A DNA stretch of 64,000 nt, taken from NCBI GenBank assembly GCA_000701625.1, contig KL370803.1, positions 251,206 to 315,205 of the forward strand, in the 5' to 3' direction. The DNA comes from Lachnospiraceae bacterium MC2017 (GTDB taxonomy: Bacteria; Bacillota; Clostridia; Lachnospirales; Lachnospiraceae). Positions 19,478 through 27,383 of the stretch are shown in pieces. The position numbers and the translations under genes were made by a program. The number at the start of each line of letters is the position of its first letter. The stretch's first letter is position 1. The notes beneath the pieces were generated by a model. The model was not told the origin of the DNA. It did not search any database and saw only the letters and a list, made by a program, of their open reading frames with translations.

Positions 19478-20486
19478 GTCCGTCTCCAGCCTTTCTGCGG
19501 AATCTATTCGGACGTCTGTCCTTATGCTTCTCCTGAGTCCGGTTTTCGTATTCTTCATACGCCTTTACAATTTTTTGTACAAGAGGATGACGAACAACGT
19601 CCTTGGAAGTCAGATACATAAACCCAATATCATCAATCTTATGAAGAACCTTCTCTGCCATATCAAGTCCTGACACTGTATCCGCAGAAAGATCCTTCTG
19701 AGTTTTGTCTCCTGTGATCACAGCTTTTGAACCAAAGCCGATTCTCGTAAGAAACATTTTCATCTGCGCAGGAGTGGTGTTCTGAGCTTCATCCAAAATA
19801 ATATAGGCATTATCGAGGGTTCGGCCTCTCATATATGCAAGAGGAGCTACCTCTATCAAACCTTTTTCCATATTTTTTTGAAAAGCCTCTGCTCCCATTA
19901 TCTGATAAAGCGCATCGTACAATGGTCTCAAATATGGATCTACCTTACTTTGAAGATCTCCAGGCAAAAAGCCAAGTTTTTCGCCTGCCTCAATAGCAGG
20001 ACGGGTAAGAATTATGCGACTTACTTCTTCGTTCTTAAATGCAGTTATCGCCATTGCCATAGCCAAATACGTCTTACCTGTTCCGGCAGGACCTATTCCA
20101 AACACTATCATCTTATCACGAATCGCTTCTACATATTTCTTTTGTCCAAGAGTCTTTGGCTTTACCGGTTTTCCCTGAACTGTATGACATATTACAGTAT
20201 CATCGATTTCCCCAAGCGAAGCTGTGTTATTTTCTTCTTCAAGTGTGATCGCATAGTCAACATTTTGTTCTTCGACCATGGTACCTCTTTCTGAAAGCTT
20301 TGCGAGTTCACTGATAACCTGTCCTGCGCGCTTTGTATTTACCGGATCTCCTGTAATGCGTATCTCTCCATCACGAAGTACTATACTAACATCGTATTGT
20401 CCTTCGATTTTTTTTGCAAATGAATCAAACTGACCAAAAATATTTCTGATATGATCAAGCCCGATATTCCTGATTGATTCAGTCAA
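19464..20486 (-). CDS. phoH: PhoH-family ATPase
   Basis: PhoH/YbeZ-type ATPase, about 340 residues. The frame opens with an ATG at 20510 that overlaps the rlmH stop (ATGA) but has no ribosome site. The GGAGGGGAG just before a TTG at 20486 (TESIRNIGLDHI) suggests the TTG is used; the choice is not certain. It has an N-terminal KH-like part (VSIVLRDGEIRITGDP), Walker A FGIGPAGTGKTYLAMAMA, Walker B AYIILDEAQNTTPAQMKMFLTRIGFGS, and a basic C-terminal tail (TQEKHKDRRPNRFRRKAGDGREKR). PhoH proteins partner with YbeY in RNA handling, and ybeY is two genes downstream. Confidence 0.95.
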   Translation of the reverse strand: MTESIRNIGLDHIRNIFGQFDSFAKKIEGQYDVSIVLRDGEIRITGDPVNTKRAGQVISELAKLSERGTMVEEQNVDYAITLEEENNTASLGEIDDTVICHTVQGKPVKPKTLGQKKYVEAIRDKMIVFGIGPAGTGKTYLAMAMAITAFKNEEVSRIILTRPAIEAGEKLGFLPGDLQSKVDPYLRPLYDALYQIMGAEAFQKNMEKGLIEVAPLAYMRGRTLDNAYIILDEAQNTTPAQMKMFLTRIGFGSKAVITGDKTQKDLSADTVSGLDMAEKVLHKIDDIGFMYLTSKDVVRHPLVQKIVKAYEEYENRTQEKHKDRRPNRFRRKAGDGREKR

Positions 20487-20506
20487 CGATCTCCCCTCCC
20501 GGTTAA

Positions 20507-20950
20507 TCATTTATGGTATGGTTCTTTGTGTATGATCCGATAGGAACGGTAAATCTGCTCTAACAGGATCACGCGCATCAATTGATGCGGAAATGTCATT
20601 TCAGAAAAGCTCAGATGCATATCCGCTTTTCCTGAAACTGCAGGATCAATGCCATCCGAACCTCCTATAATAAATTGAATGTGACTATAGCCGGATATTC
20701 CCAACTGCTCGATCTTTTTTGACAATGCAACGCTGTCCAGCATCTTTCCTTTTATTTCCAGACTGATCTTATATGCATCGTCTGCGATCTTTGGCAGCAT
20801 TCTTTCTGCCTCATGCGCCATATCGGGACCATCAGCGACTTCTATTACTTGTAAACGGCAGTAACGCGACAGCCGTTTTGAATATTCGGCTATCGCGTCT
20901 CTCCAGTATTTTTCCTTCAATTTTCCGGCACAGATAATGTCTATATTCAT
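20507..20950 (-). CDS. rlmH: 23S rRNA (pseudouridine1915-N3)-methyltransferase RlmH
   Basis: A 147-residue SPOUT-fold methyltransferase, slightly shorter than the usual 155-160 residues. It methylates pseudouridine 1915 in helix 69 of 23S rRNA on the assembled ribosome. The start MNIDIICAGKLKEKYWRDAIAEYSKRL, the SAM loop IQFIIGGSDGID and the C-terminal knot MRVILLEQIYRSYRIIHKEPYHK are typical. The ATG overlaps the upstream zinc-ribbon gene stop by four bases, and its stop overlaps an ATG of phoH. With ybeY and phoH this makes a small ribosome-maturation block. Confidence 0.96.
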   Translation of the reverse strand: MNIDIICAGKLKEKYWRDAIAEYSKRLSRYCRLQVIEVADGPDMAHEAERMLPKIADDAYKISLEIKGKMLDSVALSKKIEQLGISGYSHIQFIIGGSDGIDPAVSGKADMHLSFSEMTFPHQLMRVILLEQIYRSYRIIHKEPYHK

Positions 20951-21891
20951 GCAGGATTCTCTTTCCCTTCTGAATTTTCATGGTTACGGTTCACTTGTTT
21001 GCCACCCGCTCCAGTAACGACATCAGCTTCAGAATCTGTCTCTTCATCATCAACTTCATCGTCGACTTCATCCTCTGCCTCATCTTCTTCATCGAATTCT
21101 TCGTCTTCATCATCTTCGGACTCGTAGATATCCTGATAAAGATCATCAACTATAAACTCGAGAAAAGCTCCATCAAGCTCTATAAATCTATCCGTGATCG
21201 CACGCTTCATTACGCGTGTTCTGGCATAATATTCATCTTCCTGAAGCGCATCGGACGAATCAAAAGCTTCCTCATCAATCCGCTCTGCATCATAATTATC
21301 CGTAAAGTACTTTTCGATTTCTTCAATTTTTTCCTGTTCTCGTTCAGCTTCCTCCATAAGAGGCGCAACACGCATAAGCGAACGGATTCCCGCAAAAAGG
21401 AATACAAGAAAAAGAACACCCATAGTTCCATAGGTTACAAACATTCCCGGGCCACCTACGGAAAGAGGTACAACTCCAAGAATACATAGAAGCAGTCCTA
21501 CCATTCCGATAGCACCGACACCTACAAGTGTATAACCGGAGGACTGGACATCACTCACTTTGTCAGCGGCTGTCCTATAGGGCTTATGGTTTTCTTCCTC
21601 TATCTCGGATTCAAGCTGAGACGCAGCGTTATTCAAGGATTCCTCATCATGTATATCCTCTGCAGCACGGATCAGATCCTTTTCACTGAGCCCTCTTGCC
21701 CTGGCCTGCTCCAAAAGTTCTTCCCTGCTGAGAAGAGTTCCATCAAACGGATCCTCTTCGCCGTCCAGAACCTTTGCTGAAAGTTTGTCAGCATCTACTC
21801 CTTCAGGCAACTCATCTACAAGAGGAATGTGACAATACGCACATTCTGTAAAACCTTCTCTATATTCAAGTCCACATTTAGGGCAAAACAT
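20947..21891 (-). CDS. Zinc-ribbon membrane protein with acidic C-terminal tail
   Basis: Not assigned to a characterised family. The 314 residues begin with a zinc ribbon, MFCPKCGLEYREGFTECAYC (CxxC...CxxC), continue with an E/D-rich part that includes an SREELLEQARARGLSEKDLIRAAEDIH helix, have two membrane helices at about residues 125-170, and end with a very acidic stretch of about 40 residues (runs of E and D from about 258). GGAGG precedes the ATG. Its stop overlaps rlmH by four bases, so the two are coupled. A role in sensing or in an envelope complex is possible but only a guess. Confidence 0.75.
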   Translation of the reverse strand: MFCPKCGLEYREGFTECAYCHIPLVDELPEGVDADKLSAKVLDGEEDPFDGTLLSREELLEQARARGLSEKDLIRAAEDIHDEESLNNAASQLESEIEEENHKPYRTAADKVSDVQSSGYTLVGVGAIGMVGLLLCILGVVPLSVGGPGMFVTYGTMGVLFLVFLFAGIRSLMRVAPLMEEAEREQEKIEEIEKYFTDNYDAERIDEEAFDSSDALQEDEYYARTRVMKRAITDRFIELDGAFLEFIVDDLYQDIYESEDDEDEEFDEEDEAEDEVDDEVDDEETDSEADVVTGAGGKQVNRNHENSEGKENPA

Positions 21892-21945
21892 TCCAATCCT
21901 CCAGTTATCATTGAGAAGTATAATTCTCAGTTTTTCTAACGCATA

Positions 21946-21965
21946 GGAACTCTCAACAGAGTTCC
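21946..21965. other. Hairpin after nfnB
   Basis: An eight-base perfect stem GGAACTCT / AGAGTTCC with a four-base loop, between nfnB and the zinc-ribbon gene. On the minus strand it is followed by CTATGCGTTAGAAAAAC rather than a T run, so termination is doubtful. It stands next to the palindromic repeat at 21972-21997, and the two may act together at the end of the nfn unit. Confidence 0.35.
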
Positions 21966-21971
21966 ATACGC

Positions 21972-21997
21972 GAATAAAGAATCCGACTTTGTCGGAT
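21972..21997 (-). terminator. Palindromic repeat copy 1, possible nfnAB terminator
   Basis: A seven-base stem ATCCGAC / GTCGGAT with a three-base loop, ending seven bases after the nfnB stop. On the minus strand it is followed by TCTTTATTCG, a weak T tract, so it may terminate nfnAB transcription. All 26 bases recur exactly at 57456-57481 upstream of the HPr-like gene, which marks it as a dispersed element rather than a private terminator. Confidence 0.45.
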
Positions 21998-22003
21998 AAT
22001 TAC

Positions 22004-23401
22004 TCAATGAGTGCTAAGATACTCATCAATTCCCTTTGCTGCAGCTTTTCCGGCGCCCATTGCAAGGATTACTGTTGCAGCTCCTGTAACAGCATCTCCA
22101 CCGGCATATACAGCTTCCTTACTTGTTGCACCTGTTGTTTCATCAGCAACGATACACTTTCTCCTGTTGATCTCAAGACCCTTTGTTGTGCTGGAGATCA
22201 GCGGATTAGGGCTTGTTCCGAGAGACATGATGACAGTATCGCACTCAATCTCATACTCTGAACCCTCAACTTCAACCGGTCTTCTTCTTCCGGATTCATC
22301 AGGTTCACCAAGCTCCATCTTTATGATCTTGATACCACGAACCCAGCCATTTTCATCCTCAAGGATCTCAACAGGATTCTGAAGCAGATCAAAAATAATA
22401 CCTTCTTCTTTAGCGTGATGAACTTCCTCTACTCTTGCAGGAAGCTCTGCTTCAGAACGACGATATACAACATGAACCTCTGCACCTAGACGAAGAGCTG
22501 TACGTGCTGCATCCATCGCAACATTACCACCGCCGACAACGACAACTTTTTTGCCTCGTGCGATCGGAGTATCGTAATCATCTCTGTAAGCCTTCATGAG
22601 GTTATTTCTTGTAAGAAACTCGTTTGCAGAATATACACCAAGTGCCTGCTCGCCGGGGATACCCATAAATCTCGGAAGTCCGGCACCGGAACCAACATAT
22701 ACTGCATCAAAACCTTCTTCTGTAAGAAGTGAATCGATCGTAGTACCCTTACCGATAACTACGTCTGTTTCGATCTTAACTCCAAGAGCCTTTACATTAT
22801 CAACTTCAGGCTGAACTACCTTATCCTTTGGAAGACGGAACTCAGGGATACCGTAAACAAGAACGCCGCCTGCCTTATGAAGAGCCTCGAAAATAGTAAC
22901 ATCATAACCAAGTTTTGCAAGATCGCCTGCACATGTAAGACCTGAAGGGCCGGAACCAATAACAGCTACCTTCTTTCCCTTCTTTTCCGCATTTACTACA
23001 GGCTTAACGCCGTTCTCACGAGCCCAGTCAGCTACGAAACGCTCAAGCTTACCGATAGAAACGGCCTCACCCTTGATGCCACGAACACACTGACCCTCAC
23101 ACTGTGATTCCTGAGGGCATACACGACCACAGACAGCAGGAAGTGCACTGGACTCACCAATGATCTCAGATGCCTTCTTAAACTCGCCGTCCTTTACAGC
23201 TGCAATAAATGCAGGGATATTAATAGAAACAGGGCAGCCTGCGACACAGCGCGCATTCTTACAGTTAAGGCATCTCGTTGCCTCAGCCTGTGCTTCTTCC
23301 TGATCATAACCTAAACAAACCTCATCAAAATTGGTTGCACGGACTTTGGGCTCCTGCTCACGTACCGGCACCTTTTTCATAACATCTACTTCTATTGCCA
23401 T
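22004..23401 (-). CDS. nfnB: NfnB-like NADPH-binding subunit (glutamate synthase small-subunit family)
   Basis: A 465-residue flavoprotein with an N-terminal double 4Fe-4S region (CLNCKNARCVAGCPVSINIP, then CGRVCPQESQCEGQC) followed by two nucleotide-binding folds: VAVIGSGPSGLTCAGDLAKLGYDVTIFE for FAD and VVVVGGGNVAMDAARTALRLGAEV for NADPH. By itself it could be called glutamate synthase small subunit (GltD). No GltB large subunit lies here, and its partner 63 bases upstream is an NfnA-type protein, so NfnB of the electron-bifurcating NADH-dependent ferredoxin:NADP+ oxidoreductase is the better call. GGAG precedes the ATG. Not proven without phylogeny. Confidence 0.87.
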   Translation of the reverse strand: MAIEVDVMKKVPVREQEPKVRATNFDEVCLGYDQEEAQAEATRCLNCKNARCVAGCPVSINIPAFIAAVKDGEFKKASEIIGESSALPAVCGRVCPQESQCEGQCVRGIKGEAVSIGKLERFVADWARENGVKPVVNAEKKGKKVAVIGSGPSGLTCAGDLAKLGYDVTIFEALHKAGGVLVYGIPEFRLPKDKVVQPEVDNVKALGVKIETDVVIGKGTTIDSLLTEEGFDAVYVGSGAGLPRFMGIPGEQALGVYSANEFLTRNNLMKAYRDDYDTPIARGKKVVVVGGGNVAMDAARTALRLGAEVHVVYRRSEAELPARVEEVHHAKEEGIIFDLLQNPVEILEDENGWVRGIKIIKMELGEPDESGRRRPVEVEGSEYEIECDTVIMSLGTSPNPLISSTTKGLEINRRKCIVADETTGATSKEAVYAGGDAVTGAATVILAMGAGKAAAKGIDEYLSTH

Positions 23402-23463
23402 GAGAATTTCTCCTTATTTTCAAGCAAGTCAGACTTGTGCTGAATAGTTACACAAAGCATTAC

Positions 23464-24351
23464 TTATGAGCAATGACCGCATCCGCCGTGGTGAGTATCA
23501 CCTTCCTTGGCTGCGAGATATGCTCTTCCCTCTTCTGTCTTATAAAGAGCCATACGCTTCATGGCAGAGTCAAAGTCAACTTTTGACGCATCAAATTCAG
23601 GTCCGTCAACACATGCAAACTTAACCTCATCGCCAACTACCAGACGGCAAGCACCGCACATTCCTGTACCATCGACCATTATAGGGTTCATGGATACGAT
23701 AGTAGGGATTCCTGCTGCCAGAGAAGTCTTTGCTGCAAACTTCATCATGATCATGGGACCGATAGCAACACAAAGGTCATAGTGACGACCCTCGGCAATA
23801 AGTTCATCCATTACACTTGTTACCATACCCTTGTGCTTATAGGATCCATCATCTGTTGTAAGGAAATAATGCTCACCGGCAACATCTTCAAATTCCTTCT
23901 CCATGATAAGTGTATCCTTGCACTTTGTTCCGATAACAACATCAAATTCAACGCCATTCTCTTTACACCACTTAACCTGCGGATAAACAGGAGCTGTTCC
24001 GAGGCCGCCGCCGACAAATAAAACTCTCTTTTTACGAACTTCTTCAATGGGATCTGTACAAAGTTCTGACGGCTTACCGAGAGGTCCTACGATATCAGCG
24101 AAAGAATCACCTGTTTTGTACTGTGCGATCTTCATCGATGAAGCTCCGATAATCTGCAGAGTAATAGTTACCGTTCCCTTTTCACGATCATAATCACTGA
24201 TAGTAAGAGGAATTCTCTCAGAAGTTTCATCCGCACGAACGATAACAAACTGTCCGGGCAGGCATGAATGCGCAATACGCGGTGCTTCTACGATCTGCTG
24301 ACAGATATTTTCGCAAAGCATCTCCGCCTTCAAAATTTTGAACATAGCCAT
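23464..24351 (-). CDS. nfnA: NfnA-like sulfide/dihydroorotate dehydrogenase-type subunit
   Basis: A 295-residue ferredoxin-NADP reductase-like protein. It begins MAMFKILKAEMLCENICQQIVEAPRIA and has the FAD/NAD folds (RIPLTISDYDREKGTVTITLQIIGASS; RVLFVGGGLGTAPVYPQVKW), then a cysteine-rich [2Fe-2S] segment GTGMCGACRLVVGDEVKFACVDGPEFD. Paired with nfnB it should couple NADH and ferredoxin oxidation to NADP+ reduction in fermenting anaerobes. The C-terminus ends HHGGCGHCS, another possible metal site. TAGGAG precedes the ATG, and the 5' leader carries a hairpin (24373-24392). Confidence 0.88.
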   Translation of the reverse strand: MAMFKILKAEMLCENICQQIVEAPRIAHSCLPGQFVIVRADETSERIPLTISDYDREKGTVTITLQIIGASSMKIAQYKTGDSFADIVGPLGKPSELCTDPIEEVRKKRVLFVGGGLGTAPVYPQVKWCKENGVEFDVVIGTKCKDTLIMEKEFEDVAGEHYFLTTDDGSYKHKGMVTSVMDELIAEGRHYDLCVAIGPMIMMKFAAKTSLAAGIPTIVSMNPIMVDGTGMCGACRLVVGDEVKFACVDGPEFDASKVDFDSAMKRMALYKTEEGRAYLAAKEGDTHHGGCGHCS

Positions 24352-24372
24352 TTTCTCCTATTCTGTAATCCT

Positions 24373-24392
24373 GTGCTGCCTCATTGCAGCAC
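24373..24392 (-). promoter_or_regulatory. Hairpin in the 5' leader of nfnA
   Basis: A seven-base perfect stem GTGCTGC / GCAGCAC with a six-base loop, about 20 bases before the nfnA start. On the minus strand the following bases are AGGATTACAG, so it is not a terminator. It would sit at the very 5' end of a transcript from the candidate promoter at 24399-24427 and could protect or control the nfnAB mRNA. Confidence 0.35.
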
Positions 24393-24398
24393 CTGTTT

Positions 24399-24427
24399 AT
24401 TTTAATTCATGCTGATTAAAAGTGCAA
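24399..24427 (-). promoter_or_regulatory. Candidate promoter of nfnAB
   Basis: Read on the minus strand: TTGCAC, a 17-base spacer, then TAAAAT. The -10 box is good (5 of 6) and the -35 box is weak. Transcription would begin near 24392, at the base of the leader hairpin. Confidence 0.4.
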
Positions 24428-24516
24428 CGATTGCAGCCCAAGATGAGCGATTATTTTTTATCAGTTTAAAGTAACAGAGTTTAAGCCATTCAGAATTGTT
24501 ACCTAAATTCCATTAA

Positions 24517-26289
24517 TTAAAAATGAACCACTACCTTGTTCTTTCCGTTTTCTTTTGCATCATAAAGTGCCTCATCCGCTCTGACAAAAGCTTCATCAAG
24601 GCCTTCTCCTTCACGGCACTCTGTTAATCCTATACTGAGCGTTTTAGTTCCCACATCATCAAAAGCCATCTCTGAAACACTTTTTCTTATGCGCTCCATG
24701 CACGCCATTGCTTCATCAGCAGTCACTCCGGGAAGTAAGATAAGGAACTCTTCGCCACCCCATCTGCCAACAAGTCCGTTTTGATGTTTTGCAACCTCAT
24801 CTTTCATTATATTTGCGATCGTACTAAGAACCGTATCACCTGCAGAATGCCCATATGTATCATTTACTTTCTTGAAATCATCGATATCCAGTATCGACAG
24901 CATGAATTTACCCTTATTTTTTCGAACGCGGCTTAATGCTTCACGTACGAGCTTTTCGATCATTCTCCGGTTGTATATGCCGGTAAGTTCATCAGTAACA
25001 GCCATTTCACGAAGTTCAGCATTTGCCTTTCTAAGCTCTGCCGATGTAACATTAATAAAAGTAGCAAGTCGGCGCACCATGGAGATCTGACCATGCATTT
25101 TCTCCTGATCTGATGCCTCGATCACCTTTTCGTTTTCTTCTACAGGATGCAGTTTTACAGCAGGACCTTCTCTCATAGCCACCGCTATAAGAGTGACATG
25201 ATGCTCTATCATGTATTTATCCATACGACGTATCTCACCACTGGAGTAAAATCCCGCCACAGGCGCCAATGCAGAAAAAGGAGAGTTTTCCATGTTGATA
25301 AGATGCTTCCAGTAAAGTTTCCTTACACCGCAGGAAAACAGGAAAACTGCTTCCGGAGTAAATTTCTTTAAGGTATTACTCATTTTCGTAACATCTTCAT
25401 TAATGACTTCCGGATCACCATAAGATAAATTTACTGAAGTACCCTTTTCGACATCGGCAGCTAAAAGAATGGAACCGTCCTCTCGTCTACATGAAAACGG
25501 CATTCGCAGAACTTCAAATCCATGCTGATGAGACATTATCGGGAATTCCAGAATATTTGAAAAGAAATCATCATCCGACTGGATATCCAGGTACTTACTA
25601 TAGATCTCTCCTGCCGGTATCCCATCAAGTTCATAAAGACGACTTCCATCGATCCGTGTCACTGTCAGATCACGTCCGAGTGGTTTCCAGCCAATGGCAT
25701 GTTGAACTTCTATATGCAGGTCCTCTCCCTTGTAAAGCACAAGAGCAACACCCCTTGGAACTATTTCATCGCCATCGAAAACATAAGTTTCCGAATTATT
25801 GATATTCTCGTTCGCGCTTCCTCCACCAAAAACCGGTATATCGGTATGACATTTTTCAATCTCACGGAGCACGCTTTTTCCTTTGATCGTTTTTAATGTC
25901 AACAGAATTTCTGCTGCAGCAATATCCCGACACGAATCGATTTCATTTCTTATCAATTCACCGATTTCCGTCTCGTTTTCTGATTCACACCGATATGTTT
26001 TTACCAAAATATCCGTAGAACCAAAAACAGAAACTGCCATAACAACGCCCGGATCAGCCAGATGCCCATCACAGATATCTCCGTTCGTACTCGTACCTAC
26101 GATCTTTGCATCAGGAAATACATCAAAAATCTCTTCGCGTATTTTACTGATCTTGTTCTCATCAAATCTCATCGAGTAGAGATGAACCAAAATCGAACGT
26201 ATTTCATGACGTTCAACCCATTCTGTTACGACTCTCAACGCCGAACAGACTTCAGATTCATTCTTTATTTCAAAATTAAACTGCTTCAT
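24517..26289 (-). CDS. FIST-domain diguanylate cyclase (GGDEF)
   Basis: A 590-residue signalling protein. Residues about 30-220 form a FIST N domain (VGTSTNGDICDGHLADPGVVMAVSVFG), followed to about 390 by FIST C (HQHGFEVLRMPFSCRREDGSILLAADVEKG, LFSCGVRKLYW, VAGFYSSGEI). A helical linker rich in A, E and R leads to a GGDEF domain at about 430-590 with an intact active site GRWGGEEFLILLPG and DIDDFKKVNDTYGHSAGD. It should make c-di-GMP; FIST domains are thought to bind small ligands, possibly amino acids. No RxxD inhibitory site stands before GGEEF. AAGGGAT precedes the ATG. It faces xpt across a 386-base spacer. Confidence 0.92.
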   Translation of the reverse strand: MKQFNFEIKNESEVCSALRVVTEWVERHEIRSILVHLYSMRFDENKISKIREEIFDVFPDAKIVGTSTNGDICDGHLADPGVVMAVSVFGSTDILVKTYRCESENETEIGELIRNEIDSCRDIAAAEILLTLKTIKGKSVLREIEKCHTDIPVFGGGSANENINNSETYVFDGDEIVPRGVALVLYKGEDLHIEVQHAIGWKPLGRDLTVTRIDGSRLYELDGIPAGEIYSKYLDIQSDDDFFSNILEFPIMSHQHGFEVLRMPFSCRREDGSILLAADVEKGTSVNLSYGDPEVINEDVTKMSNTLKKFTPEAVFLFSCGVRKLYWKHLINMENSPFSALAPVAGFYSSGEIRRMDKYMIEHHVTLIAVAMREGPAVKLHPVEENEKVIEASDQEKMHGQISMVRRLATFINVTSAELRKANAELREMAVTDELTGIYNRRMIEKLVREALSRVRKNKGKFMLSILDIDDFKKVNDTYGHSAGDTVLSTIANIMKDEVAKHQNGLVGRWGGEEFLILLPGVTADEAMACMERIRKSVSEMAFDDVGTKTLSIGLTECREGEGLDEAFVRADEALYDAKENGKNKVVVHF

Positions 26290-26675
26290 AACTTATCCCT
26301 TATTTTAAACGGATATTTAAATAATCCGTATTCTGCAAATTAATACATCTGATTCTATTGCGTTTTTTTCAATGTAACAATTTAAATTTTTATAAAAAAA
26401 TGATGATAACAGCTTCAAAAGAAAAATCCAATTCTGCTTGCACAAAAAAGTTTACATTTTAGATATATATATCATCATATCATTGTATCATTACAAAAAC
26501 AATGCACGGATATTTGTAGATTATTTCTGCATAATAGGATATAATAATTATAGTTTTTAGATATTTTTCACAACAGTATTCATAAAAACTTATATTCACT
26601 TAAACTTCAATTATTTCTAATTTTCAAAAATAGAAATTAATCAGTTATAAACTAACTCTTATGAAGGAGGACGAT
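26290..26675. promoter_or_regulatory. Divergent AT-rich spacer between the GGDEF gene and xpt
   Basis: 386 bases without a gene, very AT-rich, holding both divergent promoters. A good -10 hexamer TATAAT is at 26540-26545 on the plus strand, with no convincing -35 at 17 bases. A weak hairpin ATTTCTA / TAGAAAT lies close to xpt. I looked for the conserved core of a purine riboswitch, common before xpt, and did not find it. Confidence 0.4.
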
Positions 26676-27248
26676 ATGAAAGCACTGGAGGAAAGAATAG
26701 TTAAAGACGGACGCGTTATAAATGATAATATCCTGAAGGTCGATTCATTTCTGACTCATCAGGTTGATCCGATTCTCATGACAGCCATCGGTCAGGAATT
26801 TGCTTCGCATTTTCAAAATAAGGGAATCACAAAAGTTGCAACGATAGAAAGCTCCGGTATCTCACCCGCTCTCATCACTGCACTAAACCTTAATGTGCCT
26901 CTCGTGATCTTTAAAAAGAATGCTCATAAGGCACTGAATGGCAGCCTGCTTCACACTGAAGTTACAAGCTTTACAACCGGAAAAACCTTTGAACTTACAG
27001 CTTCTCCCAAATTTCTTAAACCCGAAGATCACGTATTGATCATCGATGATATCCTCGCTAATGGAGAAGCCATAACCGGTGTGATCCGTATCTTGAGAAT
27101 GGCTCACGCGACAGTTGCAGGAACAGGTATTATTATAGAGAAAACCTTCCAGCCCGGCAGAAATAAGATCACCGAAGCCGGTGTAGAGGTTTACTCTCTT
27201 GCCAAGATCAAGTCGATGTCTTCATCGGGTATTGAATTTGAAGAATAA
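26676..27248 (+). CDS. xpt: Xanthine phosphoribosyltransferase
   Basis: 190 residues from the ATG at 26676, chosen because AAGGAGG lies seven bases upstream; the frame also opens 15 bases earlier without a site of its own. It transfers phosphoribose from PRPP to xanthine for purine salvage. The PRPP loop is in HVLIIDDILANGEAITGVIRI, and the N-terminal KALEERIVKDGRVINDNILKVDSFLTHQVDP is typical of Xpt rather than other phosphoribosyltransferases. It is a single-gene unit: a strong terminator follows and both neighbours run the other way. Confidence 0.95.
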   Translation: MKALEERIVKDGRVINDNILKVDSFLTHQVDPILMTAIGQEFASHFQNKGITKVATIESSGISPALITALNLNVPLVIFKKNAHKALNGSLLHTEVTSFTTGKTFELTASPKFLKPEDHVLIIDDILANGEAITGVIRILRMAHATVAGTGIIIEKTFQPGRNKITEAGVEVYSLAKIKSMSSSGIEFEE

Positions 27249-27301
27249 CAGTAACTGTTCACACATAAACGATAACGGATACTTTATTCTTTTGAATACT
27301 C

Positions 27302-27345
27302 AAAACACGAGCATGTAGCATAATTATGCGAAATGCTCGTGTTTT
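27302..27345. terminator. Bidirectional terminator between xpt and the histidine kinase, with nested palindrome
   Basis: A 13-base perfect stem AAAACACGAGCAT (27302-27314) with ATGCTCGTGTTTT (27333-27345). The A and T ends give U tracts on both strands, so it can stop xpt from the left and the kinase transcript from the right. The loop itself contains a perfect 12-base palindrome GCATAATTATGC (27318-27329). Confidence 0.85.
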
Positions 27346-27383
27346 AGAATTGCCAGATTCTACCAGTACTCAGCGAGCAAAGG

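Noticed and set aside
26290-26675. Purine riboswitch before xpt
   Set aside because: The conserved loop and junction bases of the purine aptamer are not present on the plus strand.
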